A stretch of 64,000 nucleotides of DNA from Arbacia lixula (GCA_963669155.1 OZ022586.1:22267879-22331878), one strand, 5' to 3'. Positions 51,801-63,408 are shown, counted from the stretch's first letter. Translations and numbers: made by a program. The notes: generated by a model from the sequence alone, not told the origin.

Positions 51801-53718
51801 AATGTTTCGATGGTTTTATGGTGATCTGAAAAAGGGACGGGCTGTCTTTAAACAAACGAAAAAGTAGTTTTCCCTCCTCAGAACACGTAAACAAGGTTGA
51901 AATCGTTAATCTAAAGCAGCTCTGACGATTTTGTATAAACCAAACACAACACAAAGGTAAGACGTATGAAAATATAATCACGTACTTTTAAATACTGCGA
52001 CGTGACCATTTCCGCCACATGAGCTGTAGGTGTACCCTGTACATGGAGTCTGGCAATCATGATCTTCCGCTGCCCCGAGCCGACTGTAGTCTGCTCCTGC
52101 GACACCACAGTAGCATTCCTTTCCGTACTCCACTCCAGCATAGACGTAGTCAGCCATGGTGGAATCTCTGCAATGGGTGATGCATGTATCGATTGTCATG
52201 GTGCTATCCCCTTTCAGTGGATCGCCAGTTAGAACGTAATCGTCTCTGTTATCCTCGTAGCATCCAAGGTAAGTCTCATCTGTAAAAAGTAAAAACAAAA
52301 ATGGACAATATAACGGAGTTATTTACGCAGTGAATGGACACGATGGGGAATAAAAAGGCATGACTAAGGTTATACAACTTTTATGAAAGTGCGCACCGAC
52401 ATCATTGATAATCATTGATTATCGATTGTCGTGGCGTAAAAAGTATCACTAAGGATGTCAAAAAAAAAAAACTGTTTCGAGATCTACAAAATATTCCAAA
52501 AGATTTGGTGAGAGAAACAGAACATCTAAAAAGATATCCTTCCTACCGTAACAAGTTGCTGCTCCGATGACTGTTGTCGAACAAGCGCTGCTGGACACCA
52601 GCTGACACTCACGGATAGCTGTGTTACCTGTTAAAGATACGGAGTCATGGAAAAATACGTATGGAAACAAACGGGTAGTGGGGAGAGAATGTACATAGAG
52701 GGGTAGCCACTACGAATTCCTTTTTTTCCGTTAAATTAAATAAAACAACAGAACAAATACCCACACATTAGTTCTACACGAACATATTATACCCATACCT
52801 ACATATCATACACTCACGTATGCAACGTCATTAAAGATTGAGTTTAACCCTGTTGTCGATCCCTGTTGATTACATCTGTCTTGAAGGATACGCACGATGT
52901 ACTGTATATTCTACGTACCTTTCATGCACTCCAGACCTCAGGTACGTTGTGTAAGGTTACTTCCAAAAGGGGATTCAGCCACTACCACCCCACTAAGATG
53001 AGTTTTTAGAACATTGTCATGGTAATGAAAGAAGAAATGACAGGCATGTCTTGAAGGGTACAAATAATAACTTGAGTATTTGTATAGCAGGTAACAATTT
53101 CGGTTGGTGGATCAAATGGTAGCATCAATTTAACTACTGTGTAGGGAAAATTACATACGTATATTTGTTTGCACTGTAATTATGGAATCGGATTTTTTTT
53201 TTTTCAGTGAGGTATTAAGATATTTGAATAGCTCCCATATTTTTAACAACAAAAATACACATTACGATCATATACATACTTTCCAGGCAGTGGAGAAGTG
53301 TAGTTGGTGGTTCCAGTTCACTCCCGAAAGGTGAGTTAGTAATGGCACTGTTAGTTCCATGGGCTCCGATATGTTCACAGACAAGTCTAGCATCGTCAAA
53401 ATCAAAGTTGTTCCCACACGTCGTGTGCCACGTGACATTATCTGTGGTGTACTCCACGGTGCCTTCATAGCGCGATGGGCCGTTGACAAGGCGGACGTCT
53501 GGGGCAAGAATAACAAGTATCATTAGATATCCAACATGAATTAACTAATCAAAATCATAGCTTCTGACACTGTATTTGCTGCAGTACCTATCAGTAAAAT
53601 ATTTAGCGTATGAGTGGAAGTAATTGTCTAAGAACTCACCTGCTACCTGGCCGCCAGATAGTAATGGAGTGAAGATAGCTACAAGCAAGACAGACCATGC
53701 TCGAAACTGGTCATCCAT
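48837..53718 (-). CDS. R4: complete SRCR-WSC-stalk-TM receptor with tyrosine-rich tail
   Basis: Exons, 5' to 3': 53718-53640 signal peptide (MDDQFRAWSVLLVAIFTPLL); 53498-53280 and 52627-52547 SRCR with six cysteines; 52279-51986 WSC with eight cysteines, including YLGCYED, ECYCGVAG and CGGNG; 51254-51180, 50636-50529 and 50145-50038 Ser/Thr stalk; 49773-49686 TM; 49305-48837 tail. All borders are AG/GT and the join is 1521 nt, 506 residues. Tail motifs: NNYDEI, INYAVV, ALYAVSTK, GDLYAMPDK, DALYAMPDK, acidic TDDNDED and NPIYT. The residue replacing YEDC is HYEDS. This is the cleanest copy in the array. Its likely control block lies 2.5 kb away at 56218 because of a transposon at 53764-56186, so expression may differ from R1-R3. 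Confidence 0.82.
51340..51847. mobile_element. 508-bp MITE with TTAA target site in an R4 intron
   Basis: TTAA flanks both ends (51336-51339 and 51848-51851). The ends are inverted: AGATTTTCCGTCCCTTTTGC on the left, and on the right, read in reverse, AGACAGCCCGTCCCTTTTTC, sharing CCGTCCCTTTT. R1 and R2 lack the insert at the same intron place. TTAA duplication fits piggyBac- or Kolobok-type elements. It has no coding capacity. Only the left 35 bp survive in R3 (41239-41273), right at that gene's deletion breakpoint. Confidence 0.7.
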
Positions 53719-53763
53719 TCTAAACTGAAAAATTGTGCCAATATTAATCTAGTTCTATCATAT

Positions 53764-55737
53764 CGTCGGTGGGCTGATAAAACCTCGTATCTCAAATTTT
53801 TATGAAATTCACTTTTTTTTATAAATGTCAAGTCTAAGATGTATTACATCTTGTAATAAACGCTGGAGTTGAAAATCTGAAAAGAAAATGTCAAAATTCA
53901 TCTTTTTGAAAACCTCGTATCTCTTGCCTCTTCAAATAATGGTATGATAAAACCTCGTAAGTCAAGATACATAGCGCAATTATGCGCGCACCTAAGAGCT
54001 GATGCGCGTATAACTGCAGCGCGCAAGCGTGCGCGCAACAGTAATTTGCAGCGCGCACGCGCCCGCACGGCTAGCTGCGCACATCGATCGCTTACCTAAA
54101 CCTGCGCTTAATGCATTCATGGCCGGGATCGATTTGATCTATTGGATTTCGTCCTGCATTAAGGTTTAATACTGCTAATTAAAATGAGATGCTCAGTTAT
54201 TGTGAGTAATATCTCTAACGACATTTTGATAATCAATCAACATGAAGATAAAAACATCTTGCTCAACTCTCTTCGATAGACTGAACAGGCTAGGCGCTAT
54301 ATAACTTGCTTTACGAGCCGTGGCATGTGGCCAAAGCTACGTGCATAGGCCAGGCCGAGTCAGTAGATTAGGCTAGGTGCAGTGCATAACGTTAGATAGT
54401 CGATATCTATTAGGCAAAATGCTTGTGAAATTTTTATACTTTCAAAATTTATTCTAAGCCTATGTAGTCATCATAAATACAATGTGTATGTGTATGTGGA
54501 GTAGAACTAGAGGGCAAACACGTCAAAATATGAAGTGTTCAACTTACAACTTGTTAAAGCATGCAATATCTCTAATATTATTTTGCCCCCCCCCCCCCCG
54601 GGAAGGGGGGGGGGGGGGGGGGGTTAATCACAGTTGTTTCCCACGGGGGTGTGCCGCTGAAGCCACCCGTACCTATCATTTGGCGGAAAAGGGTACGGGG
54701 CGTGGGGTTAGTCAAGAAACGATGTTTTGTATGCTTGAACGACAAAATGGGCGCAAATATTTAGTATTTAAAGAAAAAATACAAAAGTGGGGGATATGTC
54801 CAAGGATTTTGAGGTTCATGCTCTTTATTAAGGGATTTTTCTCAAAATAGTTATCTATTAGAGCAGCACATCCCCGTATACCCTACACCACGAGAACGAA
54901 GCCCACCCCCCCCCCCCCTCCCTTTACAGGAATAATGAATACTGAATTTGGAGGGAACAATTTTTCTGCATAATTCAGATTATTTAGATTATTTATGCGT
55001 TTGTAAGCACGTTTCAAAACGCAAGTCTGATGCATGTTTCAATGTGTTTGATTGAAATATAGGTGTTAATGTAAGGTAGTATTTTTGTGCGTCAACGTGT
55101 GTCACATGCAAGGGTTTGTATGTATTATTTGCTTTTATTGCGCTTTTTGCCGGCGTGTACACATGTATGTTTTTTGTTTGTGTGAATGTGTGTGTGCGCG
55201 TTTATAATGTGAATGGGTATGTACTTGTGTGAATATAATATGCGAGCATGCATGTGTGTGTCTGTGTGCGCGCGTAGATCACATGAACGTTAATGTGTTT
55301 TGCTGGGTTTGTATGTACTTTTTGCGTCTTTTTGGTCGGCGTGTGCACGTGTTTGTGTGTTGTCGGGCTTATGTATGTATGTGATGTTTGTATGTGTGTA
55401 TGTGTGCGTATACTATGTGCATTGGTATGTGTGTGAATGTACGTGCGCGCCCATTTGTGTGCGTGTGCATAGATCACAACATGACCGTTAATGTATAGAC
55501 ATAGTGTTTGCGTACGTTGACGTGTGTCACATGCATGGATATGTATGTAGTTTTTGCGTCTTTTGACCGGTGTATGGACGTGTATGTGTGTACGTGTGCG
55601 CGCATGTGTGTGTGTGCGCGCATAGATCATAAGATTAACGTTCATTTATAGTGTTTATATACGTATACGTGTGTCACATGCATAGGTTTGCATGTATTTG
55701 TTAAGGCGTCTTTTGGCCTGCGTGTGCATGTGTATGC

Positions 55738-55781
<44 letters not shown>

Positions 55782-56186
55782 ACGTTCGTGTATGTGTGTA
55801 TGTATGTGTGTGTGTGTGTGTTTGAGAATGTGTGTGCGCGCAAGTGCGCATATTCCACAATATTCGCATGTTATACTGTGTACGACACCATGTGAAAACC
55901 ACGTATCTCATTTTAGATCAAGAAGGAAAACCTCGTAACTCAATTTGAAATGAGAAAACCTCGTATCTCAATTTAGGACTTAGTGCGAAAACCTCGTAAC
56001 TCAAATTCCCGCCATTTAAATTATTTGTCTTGCATTTCAACCATTCCATATTGAATTGATAATCAAACATAGTCTTTAGTTTACATAACAACGCGTATGC
56101 ACATAATTTGTAGAAATAAGAATGTTTTTTCGCTCTCCTGAACATTTTGTTTTTTTGAGATACGAGGTTTTAACAGCCCACCGACG
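53764..56186. mobile_element. 2.4-kb DNA transposon with 33-bp inverted ends and ATAT duplication
   Basis: R3 provides the empty site: ctatcATATgctaaat at 43000. Here ATAT flanks both ends (53760-53763 and 56187-56190). The first and last 33 bp are inverted repeats with a single mismatch and begin CGTCGGTGGGCTG. The motif AAAACCTCGTATCTCAA recurs as direct subterminal copies near 53780, 53909 and 53948 on the left and near 55893, 55926, 55953 and 55986 on the right. The middle has facing G and C runs (about 54580-54625) and a long TG-rich region (about 55040-55870). No transposase was recognised. A 4-bp duplication occurs in Sola and Chapaev types, but I cannot place it. Confidence 0.88.
55040..55870. 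repeat. TG/ATG-rich low-complexity core of the transposon
   Basis: Dense TGTG and TATG runs with a pure (TG)n at 55743-55778, and loose repeats of about 160-170 bp containing 'gtgtcacatgca' and 'tagatcac'. His/Thr-rich or Cys/Val-rich translations are compositional. Confidence 0.8.
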
Positions 56187-56217
56187 ATATGCTAAATAAG
56201 CTATCAGTCAGCGAGGC

Positions 56218-56277
56218 ACTTTAATGATTGTCGTGTGTTCTTCCTACGAAGCGACGTAAGACGTGTAAAGATAGATT
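56218..56277 (-). promoter_or_regulatory. Conserved upstream block of R4, displaced 2.5 kb from its gene
   Basis: Same block as upstream of R3, with TTACGTCG kept. The transposon at 53764-56186 sits between it and the R4 start codon. Confidence 0.5.
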
Positions 56278-58593
56278 ACTCAGTTGATAATCAATCAATC
56301 AGTCGATTATTGGAGGTTATTCAAATCCATTGAGTACAATCTGGTATCAAGATAGATCTCGTTATAGTTCCGTCTGCGTACTACACCTTCACGTAGATCG
56401 GATGAAACAGCAGTGTCCTTCATGCGACTATTCCGAGCTGAAACTTGATTTAGCTATCATGGTTGTTGATTTTCTTGCTAATTTAATGACCGGTCTGTCC
56501 TATGTAGGAATTGATAATCTTGCGTAATAAAACAGTCCAATGCTGGGAAAAGTGTGACCAGTCGCGTCAGGTACCCACTTGGGTACAAAGTGAGACACGG
56601 AGTGTACGAGTTGCATTCCACTCTATGGCTTTACATGCAGCATCCCAGTGATTGGAATAGTACGTCTACTTCCTTCTATTCTATAAGTCTGGTGTAAAAA
56701 TGACTGTATACGTCATTGCTAACTGCAAACAACAATCATAACGCACGTTCGATATCACACACATCTATCATTCTTACCAAACAAAGCGACAAAGCAACAA
56801 TGGTGCGAAAGAAAACCACAACAGACGAAATGTAGAACGAAGAACGAAATGCTGAATTTACGGTTGAGAAGGTATTAGGAATTCTGTGTAAATAATGGCA
56901 CTAAAAGAAAAACAGTCAAAAAAAGGAGAGAGGAGGGGGGGGGGGAGCAAATACATTTCAATCGACACCTTTCTTTTACTCTAATCGGTCATTATATCCA
57001 TTGAATTGCTATAAAAAAATCACCCTGTAGATTGCGGAGACTGGAAGGATAAAAATGGAATCAAGAAGTAAAGGGCAATTCTCAACTCGCAATAAGTGCT
57101 ACTGCTTTAATTTATATTGGTTTTTCTGAAATCAACATTGAAATCCTAAATCATGTTTCATGATTTCATTGGGCGACATAAGGACATGACCCTGATTTGC
57201 TACCCGTTGCTCAACGAAAATATTTTAAAGGGGTCATTACTACGGAGGTAAACACGACTAAACTGTTTAATATTTCATTTATTTGTACATCAGATATTTC
57301 CACTACATATTTCAATGTTTTATCTTTGGTTTTCTACTCTGTAAGCTACTCCTGTTTAATCAAGCTTCTTTATACAGAGATCTGTGTGAGTGCATAGCGT
57401 GTATTCTGTTCGAGTCTGAATGGATCATGCTATGCAGCTATAGCTTCTTGCCATTTTGTCATGTGTATACAGACGCTTCTTCCAGCCTGTTTGGATGTTT
57501 CTCTCTGCCTCTGTCTCTCTTTGATACACGTCATCATAAATAAATATACACATATACACATTTGTCATACATATAACAATGCATATACACATATGCAGGC
57601 ACATAGACACACTATTTACTCAGAAAGTTCTTTATTCCCTTTTCTCTTCATTTTCGGAGTCCTTTACCAAATGAGTCAAAAAAATCTAAAGTTAAGGCTT
57701 TCCAACCGTAATGTTGCTTGAAATATATACTTATCATGCTGTTTTGTATCATTATGATCATAAAATTGTGATCGTCTATAAATGTATGAAGCAACACTAA
57801 ACAGCGGTAGAACAGCAATTACTGTTTCTGGCTTATACGAAAATCATTTCAACAAACTGGCATTGTAGACATTTAGTGTTAAAAAGGTAACTTACTTTAA
57901 ACCATATTGTATTATACACAACACACTAGAAGTGCAACAATCAATGTATACCCTGGTCCTGCCGGTAATACATTAGCAAAATGACAGATATATCTTTCCA
58001 TTTTGTCGATGTGCACCCAGTAAAATAATATGTAAGGCAAAAACGTGACATTAGTAGCATGGTCATCTAGTGCAGGATTTCAAACATATTTCTAAATAAC
58101 TTAACTAATCAAATGAAGTAAATGGATGCCAAAGACAGCTCAAAAATATTACTTCCTTTATTTACAAAATGAGCAATCCATCTTTATTACAAGGATGAAG
58201 GCCATATGATAAAAACATGGTAGATGAACATTCATCCAGAAAACCTCTTAAGATATTTTTCTGAACAGGGCGATCGTATTATAGAAAAGTGTTACTCATA
58301 GATAAAACATTTGAGAGAAGAGAAGGGAGATGACAGCGCAAATAATCTGCTTCGAAGGCACGGAAGTGCTATAAATCAAAAGACACATACTGTACGTGAA
58401 AACAAAGCTATGGAAAGGGTGCTTTATAAAGTACGTGTTAGCATATCCGTTAATTTATTTGCGTATGACTCTGTTTCAATTTACGCATGCTCTTCAGATC
58501 CTCCAAGAAAATATCCTCATATGTAGCTAGTTTTTTTTTTACCATCTCTCTATCTCCCTCGTTGCTGCGTCGGTCACTTTCTCCTTTTATCCG
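56278..58593. other. Spacer and 3' UTR-like DNA, right segmental copy
   Basis: Near-identical to 43091-45407. No supported gene. The AATAAA signal at 57631-57636 belongs to orphan tail T2. Confidence 0.6.
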
Positions 58594-58969
58594 TCATGGC
58601 GTACAAGGCGTAGACTCCTGCGTGCTAGGCTCCATTGCCTTCGAAACGCCATTCCGCATCACGTGACTCTTCTTCCGTTTGCCATGCATTGCGTATAAAT
58701 CGCACAGGTCGGCGCCTTCTGGTTCGGGCCTGTGTTTTGTTGACATAGCGTATAAGGCGCTCACATCCTCTTCATCTTTAGCGAATCCCATGTTGAGATG
58801 AGGTTCCTTGTTGACCACTGCGTAGTCGACGCAGTCCTCGTAAGGATGATGGGGGCTTGGGTTTCGTCCATCAAGTGTGCTTTCCATGCGAATTTCATCG
58901 TAGTTATTCGCATCAGACTTATCAGGAGGCTGATCGGGGAGAGGACCTTTCCTCGCGGCTCTGCCATGT
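58594..58969 (-). pseudogene. Orphan tail exon T2 of the receptor family
   Basis: From an AG acceptor at 58969 the minus strand is open and reads HGRAARKGPLPDQPPDK, NNYDEIRMES, HPYEDCVDYAVVNKEP, ALYAMSTKH and DLYAMHGKRKK, then ends STPCTP. The 16-nt deletion shared with T1 removed the last LYAMPDK and NPIYT motifs before the two were duplicated. Unlike T1, the 5' part keeps its frame. No TM or ectodomain exon is present upstream, so it is an isolated exon unless spliced to a distant partner outside the window. Confidence 0.78.
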
Positions 58970-59084
58970 CTACAGTGAATTGAATACAATAGAGATCGGG
59001 TCAAAAAGGACATTGGCGTACAGAGATAGAAAACAAACAAATGAGGGAGAATGAGAGATAGAGAGAAAGAGGGCGTTCCTAAAT

Positions 59085-60394
59085 TTATCAAATAAAACTC
59101 TTCTTCAGTTTTGTTTCACATAAGCGCCCCGCCCACTCATCGCCATGGTACCTGCAGAAGGCCTCAAACGGCGCAACGCCAAATGGTGTCAAGTTACATA
59201 TAAGCTGTGACATTGGCCTCTTCAGATTGGAACAATTAGCGAACTAGTTTACGGGCCCCCACACAATACACACCATGCCACGAATGGGTTCGTTACCATG
59301 GATACCACATGCATGATCGTGATGATCGTTGACTCACAGCTGCAGAGTTTTCCTTGCGGCCAAGGCGGGGACAGAGGAGAAGGAAAACGCCCTAAAGCGT
59401 CTCCCTTGATACAGCTCTGTGGTGTCACAGGTTGGTGTACACATGCAGGACTTGACACTGAAATTACTGCAGGAGTGTGCTGCAAGCTACGTTAGCATCA
59501 TACCATGACGTCATTAAGCTAGTTGATTAATCTACTCTTAACTAACTAATGAACTTTAAGTTTGATGAGATCTAAAAATCATGGTAAGTTCTAAACCACC
59601 TGCCTGTATTAATACCTATTCCATCTGCCCTGGCCCATATTCTCTTTCATCTCACGTCTCTTCTTCTTACCCACCCACCCCCCCCCCCCCCCCTTCCGTT
59701 GTTTTCCTCTCCTGCTCACATCTCCTTCTTCCTTTATCCACCCTTTCCTCTCCTCTATCCCTTCCCGTTCATTTCATATTTCTTATCCCTCTCATTCTCA
59801 TTCTCTTCCATCTCCTTCATGTCCCTTTCCTTATCCAACCCATTTCTCTCAACCATCCCACGTCCTCCCCCTGTCTGCACCCCTCCCCTAACCCCTCACC
59901 TCCACCTCCTTCTAACATCCCCCCCCACCCCACCACCTCGCCCGGCCCACCCCTCCCCGTCCCGCCACCTGGCTCCTCGTACAGCACGCGCTGTCATCAT
60001 GGTCATAGAGGTCTTACGGAACGCCCTAATTTCGATAATTGTCGAGTCACATTCAAGGGGATTTGTTGAAAGCGCCGGCGGACATATGGGGGTTAACGGA
60101 TGAATAGAAGATGAGCCACCGTCCCCAAGATAGAATAATATCCCAATTTCCCATGGTTTAAACCTGTGAGTGCCAGGTCAAACGCTTTATTATGAGATCC
60201 ATTTGTTGAAGTTATGCCATAATGTATCAATAACTTAGATACAGGGCTCATGGGGTCAAGATTTATGGTTTATTGTAAGGTTTAGAATTATAGGGTTGGT
60301 CTACAATTATCGATCGCATGTTTAGGCCTGCGGCTTTTCATTCCGATTATTGGTACTTAATCATTTATGTTCATGTGTAAAAGTTGTGTCTTAA
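59085..60394. other. Non-coding segment with pyrimidine tract, end of the segmental duplication
   Basis: Partner of 45890-47248. CT-rich DNA lies at 59640-59960. Homology to the left copy stops near 60394 after 'aaaagttgtgtctta', which is the right edge of the recognisable receptor array. Confidence 0.6.
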
Positions 60395-61020
60395 CGCACC
60401 AATGGCACTTTAAAATTTAAAAAGAGACATGATCGCCATTACCCAAGTAAGCCTGACAACGCTTTTTGGAAACTCAAAGTGACCGTAAACTTGCAACCCC
60501 TCTTTGGGTTCCATTCTAAAAATGACAAATTAATCCCACAATGCATCGAGAGAGATTCGCTATTTCAAGCGATGTTTTTGTTTGTTCTCCTGTTCACTGG
60601 AATTCCTAGATAGCCTAATGACGTAGACCCCGTGATGTTCATTGACGTTAAGGATAAAAACAAAATGTTCCTCATCACAACACCAACTCAATTATTCATC
60701 GTTGATCTATAGCTGTGAGATCTGTACAGCTGGCTGTGCATGGTGGACCGCGTTTCCTAGTCTGTCTAGGAGAGCTACCGACATGATATCAGTTTTTTTT
60801 TTGTTATCGCCATTACCATGATTACGTTTCTTCAATTAAAATAAATTAAATTCAAGGTTTATTAAAATCATCTTCGCTGCTATGTCACCTTGTCGGCCTT
60901 ATCAAAAGATTCATTTTTATCATTGTTAAAAAAAATACTTCTCACCTCTCTCTCTTTTCGTATGCCTCAGACCCCACTACCTCTCCATGTTCTATTTAAC
61001 TACACTCCCCATATACGTTC
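60395..61020. other. Intergenic DNA, nothing recognised
   Basis: No exon, RNA gene or repeat supported; not homologous to the array. Confidence 0.5.
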
Positions 61021-61021
61021 G

Positions 61022-61867
61022 TTTTAATAATAACAATAAAAATAATGGTTATTTATCTGCGCTATACACAAAAAGTATCACAGCGCTTACAATCAGATAT
61101 AAAATATAAATATATACATTAAATTGCATCAACCATTGGAGTTCTCAACTGTGCCAGATGAGGCCTGGTGGCCTCTTGCTTGCTGCTTCGTTCACCAACA
61201 ATTTAAGGGACAAGCCCGGTCAGCACATTATTCACAGAAGCTCTAGTATAGCACTTGAGGCCACCAGGCCCCAGATGGGTTAGCCAAGTCAAACCAAATA
61301 GTGATAGCAAAAATCATCAAAACAAATACACATTAAATAAATGAAAATATAAAACTAGATATTTGGAAAAAGATATGACTTGAGTTGTCGTTTGAAAGAT
61401 GATATGGTCGGTGTTGTTCGGATGGAAGAGGGGAGTGTATTCCAAACTCTAGATCCAGCTATACTAAAACGTTTTTCTGCTATGGAGATGTTTGTTCTCG
61501 GAATAACAAGTTTGGTGGTATCATTTAGGGAACGTAGATTACGAGCAGGTGTGTAATGAGCAATTGTGTTTACAAGATATGAAGGACCAGTACTGTTATT
61601 CAATTTATAAATGTACAGACAAAGTTTGAACTTGACACGTTGAGAAAAAGGGAGCCAATGGAGTTCCCTAATCAAAGGAGACGTATGTATATTGCGACCA
61701 ACTGAAAACACTAAACGTGCGGCACGTTTCTGAACACTCTGAAGATTTTTTCTGATCTTTATAAACACAAAGAACTGAAAAGAGACTGTTACAATAGTCA
61801 AGTCGAGAAAGTACAAGTGCCCTAACTGCATGATGGCAAGTTTTTTCATTGATAAATCTTCTACACA
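61022..61867 (-). mobile_element. 5'-truncated CR1/L2-like LINE 3' end
   Basis: The minus strand carries SRLDYCNSLF near 61790, then in another frame LQSVQKRAARLVFSVG, LIRELHWLPFSQRV, FSIAGSRVWNTLPSSIR and FKRQLKSYLFPNI to a stop at 61355. This is the classic end of a CR1/L2-type reverse transcriptase ORF. One frameshift lies near 61760. A 3' UTR of about 330 bp follows and ends in ATT/TTA-rich repeats near 61022. It holds an inverted pair built on 'ggcctggtggcc' and 'ggccaccaggcc', about 100 bp apart. Confidence 0.8.
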
Positions 61868-62290
61868 GTAAAAAAAAAATTGAACAAGTTGTTTAAAAAA
61901 ATGAACAACCACTGTTTACCGGGTGAACTGATCAACCAGTTGTTTAAAATGTTAAACATCTCCAGTTGTTTAAAGTTTAAACATTTACTTGTTTTAAATT
62001 TTGAACAACTTGTTTAAATATCACAATTAAACAACTCAGACTGGATAAAGGTTAAACATTGAGTTGTTCAAAATTTCAAACAACTTGTTTAAAAATCACA
62101 ATTAAACATCTCAGATTGTATAAAGGTTAATCATTCAGTTGTTCAAAATTTCAAACAACTTTTTCAAAGATCATAATTAAACATCTCAGATTGTATAAAG
62201 GTTAAACATTGAGTTGTTCAAAATTTCAAACAACTTGTTTAAAACAGCAATTAAACAACTGGTGCTGTTTATACATGGTTGTTCTATTTA
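61868..62290. repeat. 75-bp AT-rich tandem repeat with TTTAAAC motifs
   Basis: Units start with aattaaaca at 62025, 62100, 62175 and 62249, giving a 74-75 bp period over about four copies. Each unit contains 'ttgttcaaaatttcaaacaa', which is nearly self-complementary, and 'caacttgttt' facing 'ttaaacaact'. A degenerate lead-in occupies 61868-62024. Confidence 0.85.
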
Positions 62291-62299
62291 ACTGGATTG

Positions 62300-63340
62300 T
62301 TCAAGGATATTTGTCTGAAAGGAGCTGCTGGTTATAAACAAAAAGAATGTGGTATGGGGTTATTAAGGTGCAAAATTATAATTCTGTCTAATCAGGTACA
62401 AAACAAACTGGCAACTATGTAACATGTATCTGTCAAATTGAAAATTTATTACCATTACATTCACACACATTGTATACATTATTGAAATGAATAACACGGA
62501 ATTTAAATGTACATGTAAGGTATATATTTTACTAAATTCAATCAATTCAAATTTCAATTTATTGTCCAATAATAATATTTAAGAATATTTAATAATTGAG
62601 TTTGATATACAATTTGCTGCTCAAGTTTAAATTGAAACAGCTTGAATGTATCATAATTTTAGCTACGTCATCATCAAATGCAATTATGTTTTGAGTTGCA
62701 GTGCCCGAATCATATGTCTCTGCCCAAGTTATTCTGCTGCAGTATGGTCGTACTATTGCATTTGCGTGACACCAGTATCGATGAGCGTATCCATGAGTGA
62801 TGCACACATCTATACACTCCTGGTCGGGTAAGGTTTTTTGGGCCTGATCTATTCTGATTCCTTGGATTTTAACTTAATCAATTTTCATTAGACACAAGGA
62901 GTTTGCAATTACATTTATGAATGAGGTAATGACCAATATAATCATGTTCACTTCCTAATGTCAAAAATCAATACACTTGCCCTTTGTTTCACATCACAGT
63001 GCAATCCCCCCTTCTGGGTCCTGCAATGTTCTTGTGAAAAAAAAAAGATTAAATGACCGTGCATTGATATTTATCTTTTGCACTCTCTAAACCATATCCT
63101 GTCATTAATCTCAAGAAAAGTGCAATTTAAATTTCATAATCAAGGCAAAGCATAATACATTTTTTTTTTTTTTTGTCATAAGGAGAATCTCAACCTATTA
63201 TTTTTCTACACGATGAAATACACTGCAACAATTATTAACACTATTTACAATTAGAGAAATAACAAAGGGAAAAGTAACTCAAATTACCAATACCTTTTGT
63301 GTAACTTTTTTTTTTCATTGTAAAAACGTGCAGGCAACTG
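62300..63340. other. AT-rich intergenic DNA
   Basis: No supported gene. Poly-A and poly-T runs near 63040, 63160 and 63310 are the only visible features. Confidence 0.5.
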
Positions 63341-63408
63341 GTTCGGACCCGGACCAAGCATGTCCAAGCCGAGGTTGTTTACATCGTAAAATTTTGGGAT
63401 GCCTGGTG

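Noticed and set aside
55202-55938. His/Thr-rich and Cys/Val-rich frames
   Set aside because: They translate the TG-rich core of a transposon.
59298-59495. Plus-strand frame starting MDTTCMIVMIVD with several cysteines
   Set aside because: The frame is not kept in the duplicate at 46111 and no splice or domain evidence supports it.
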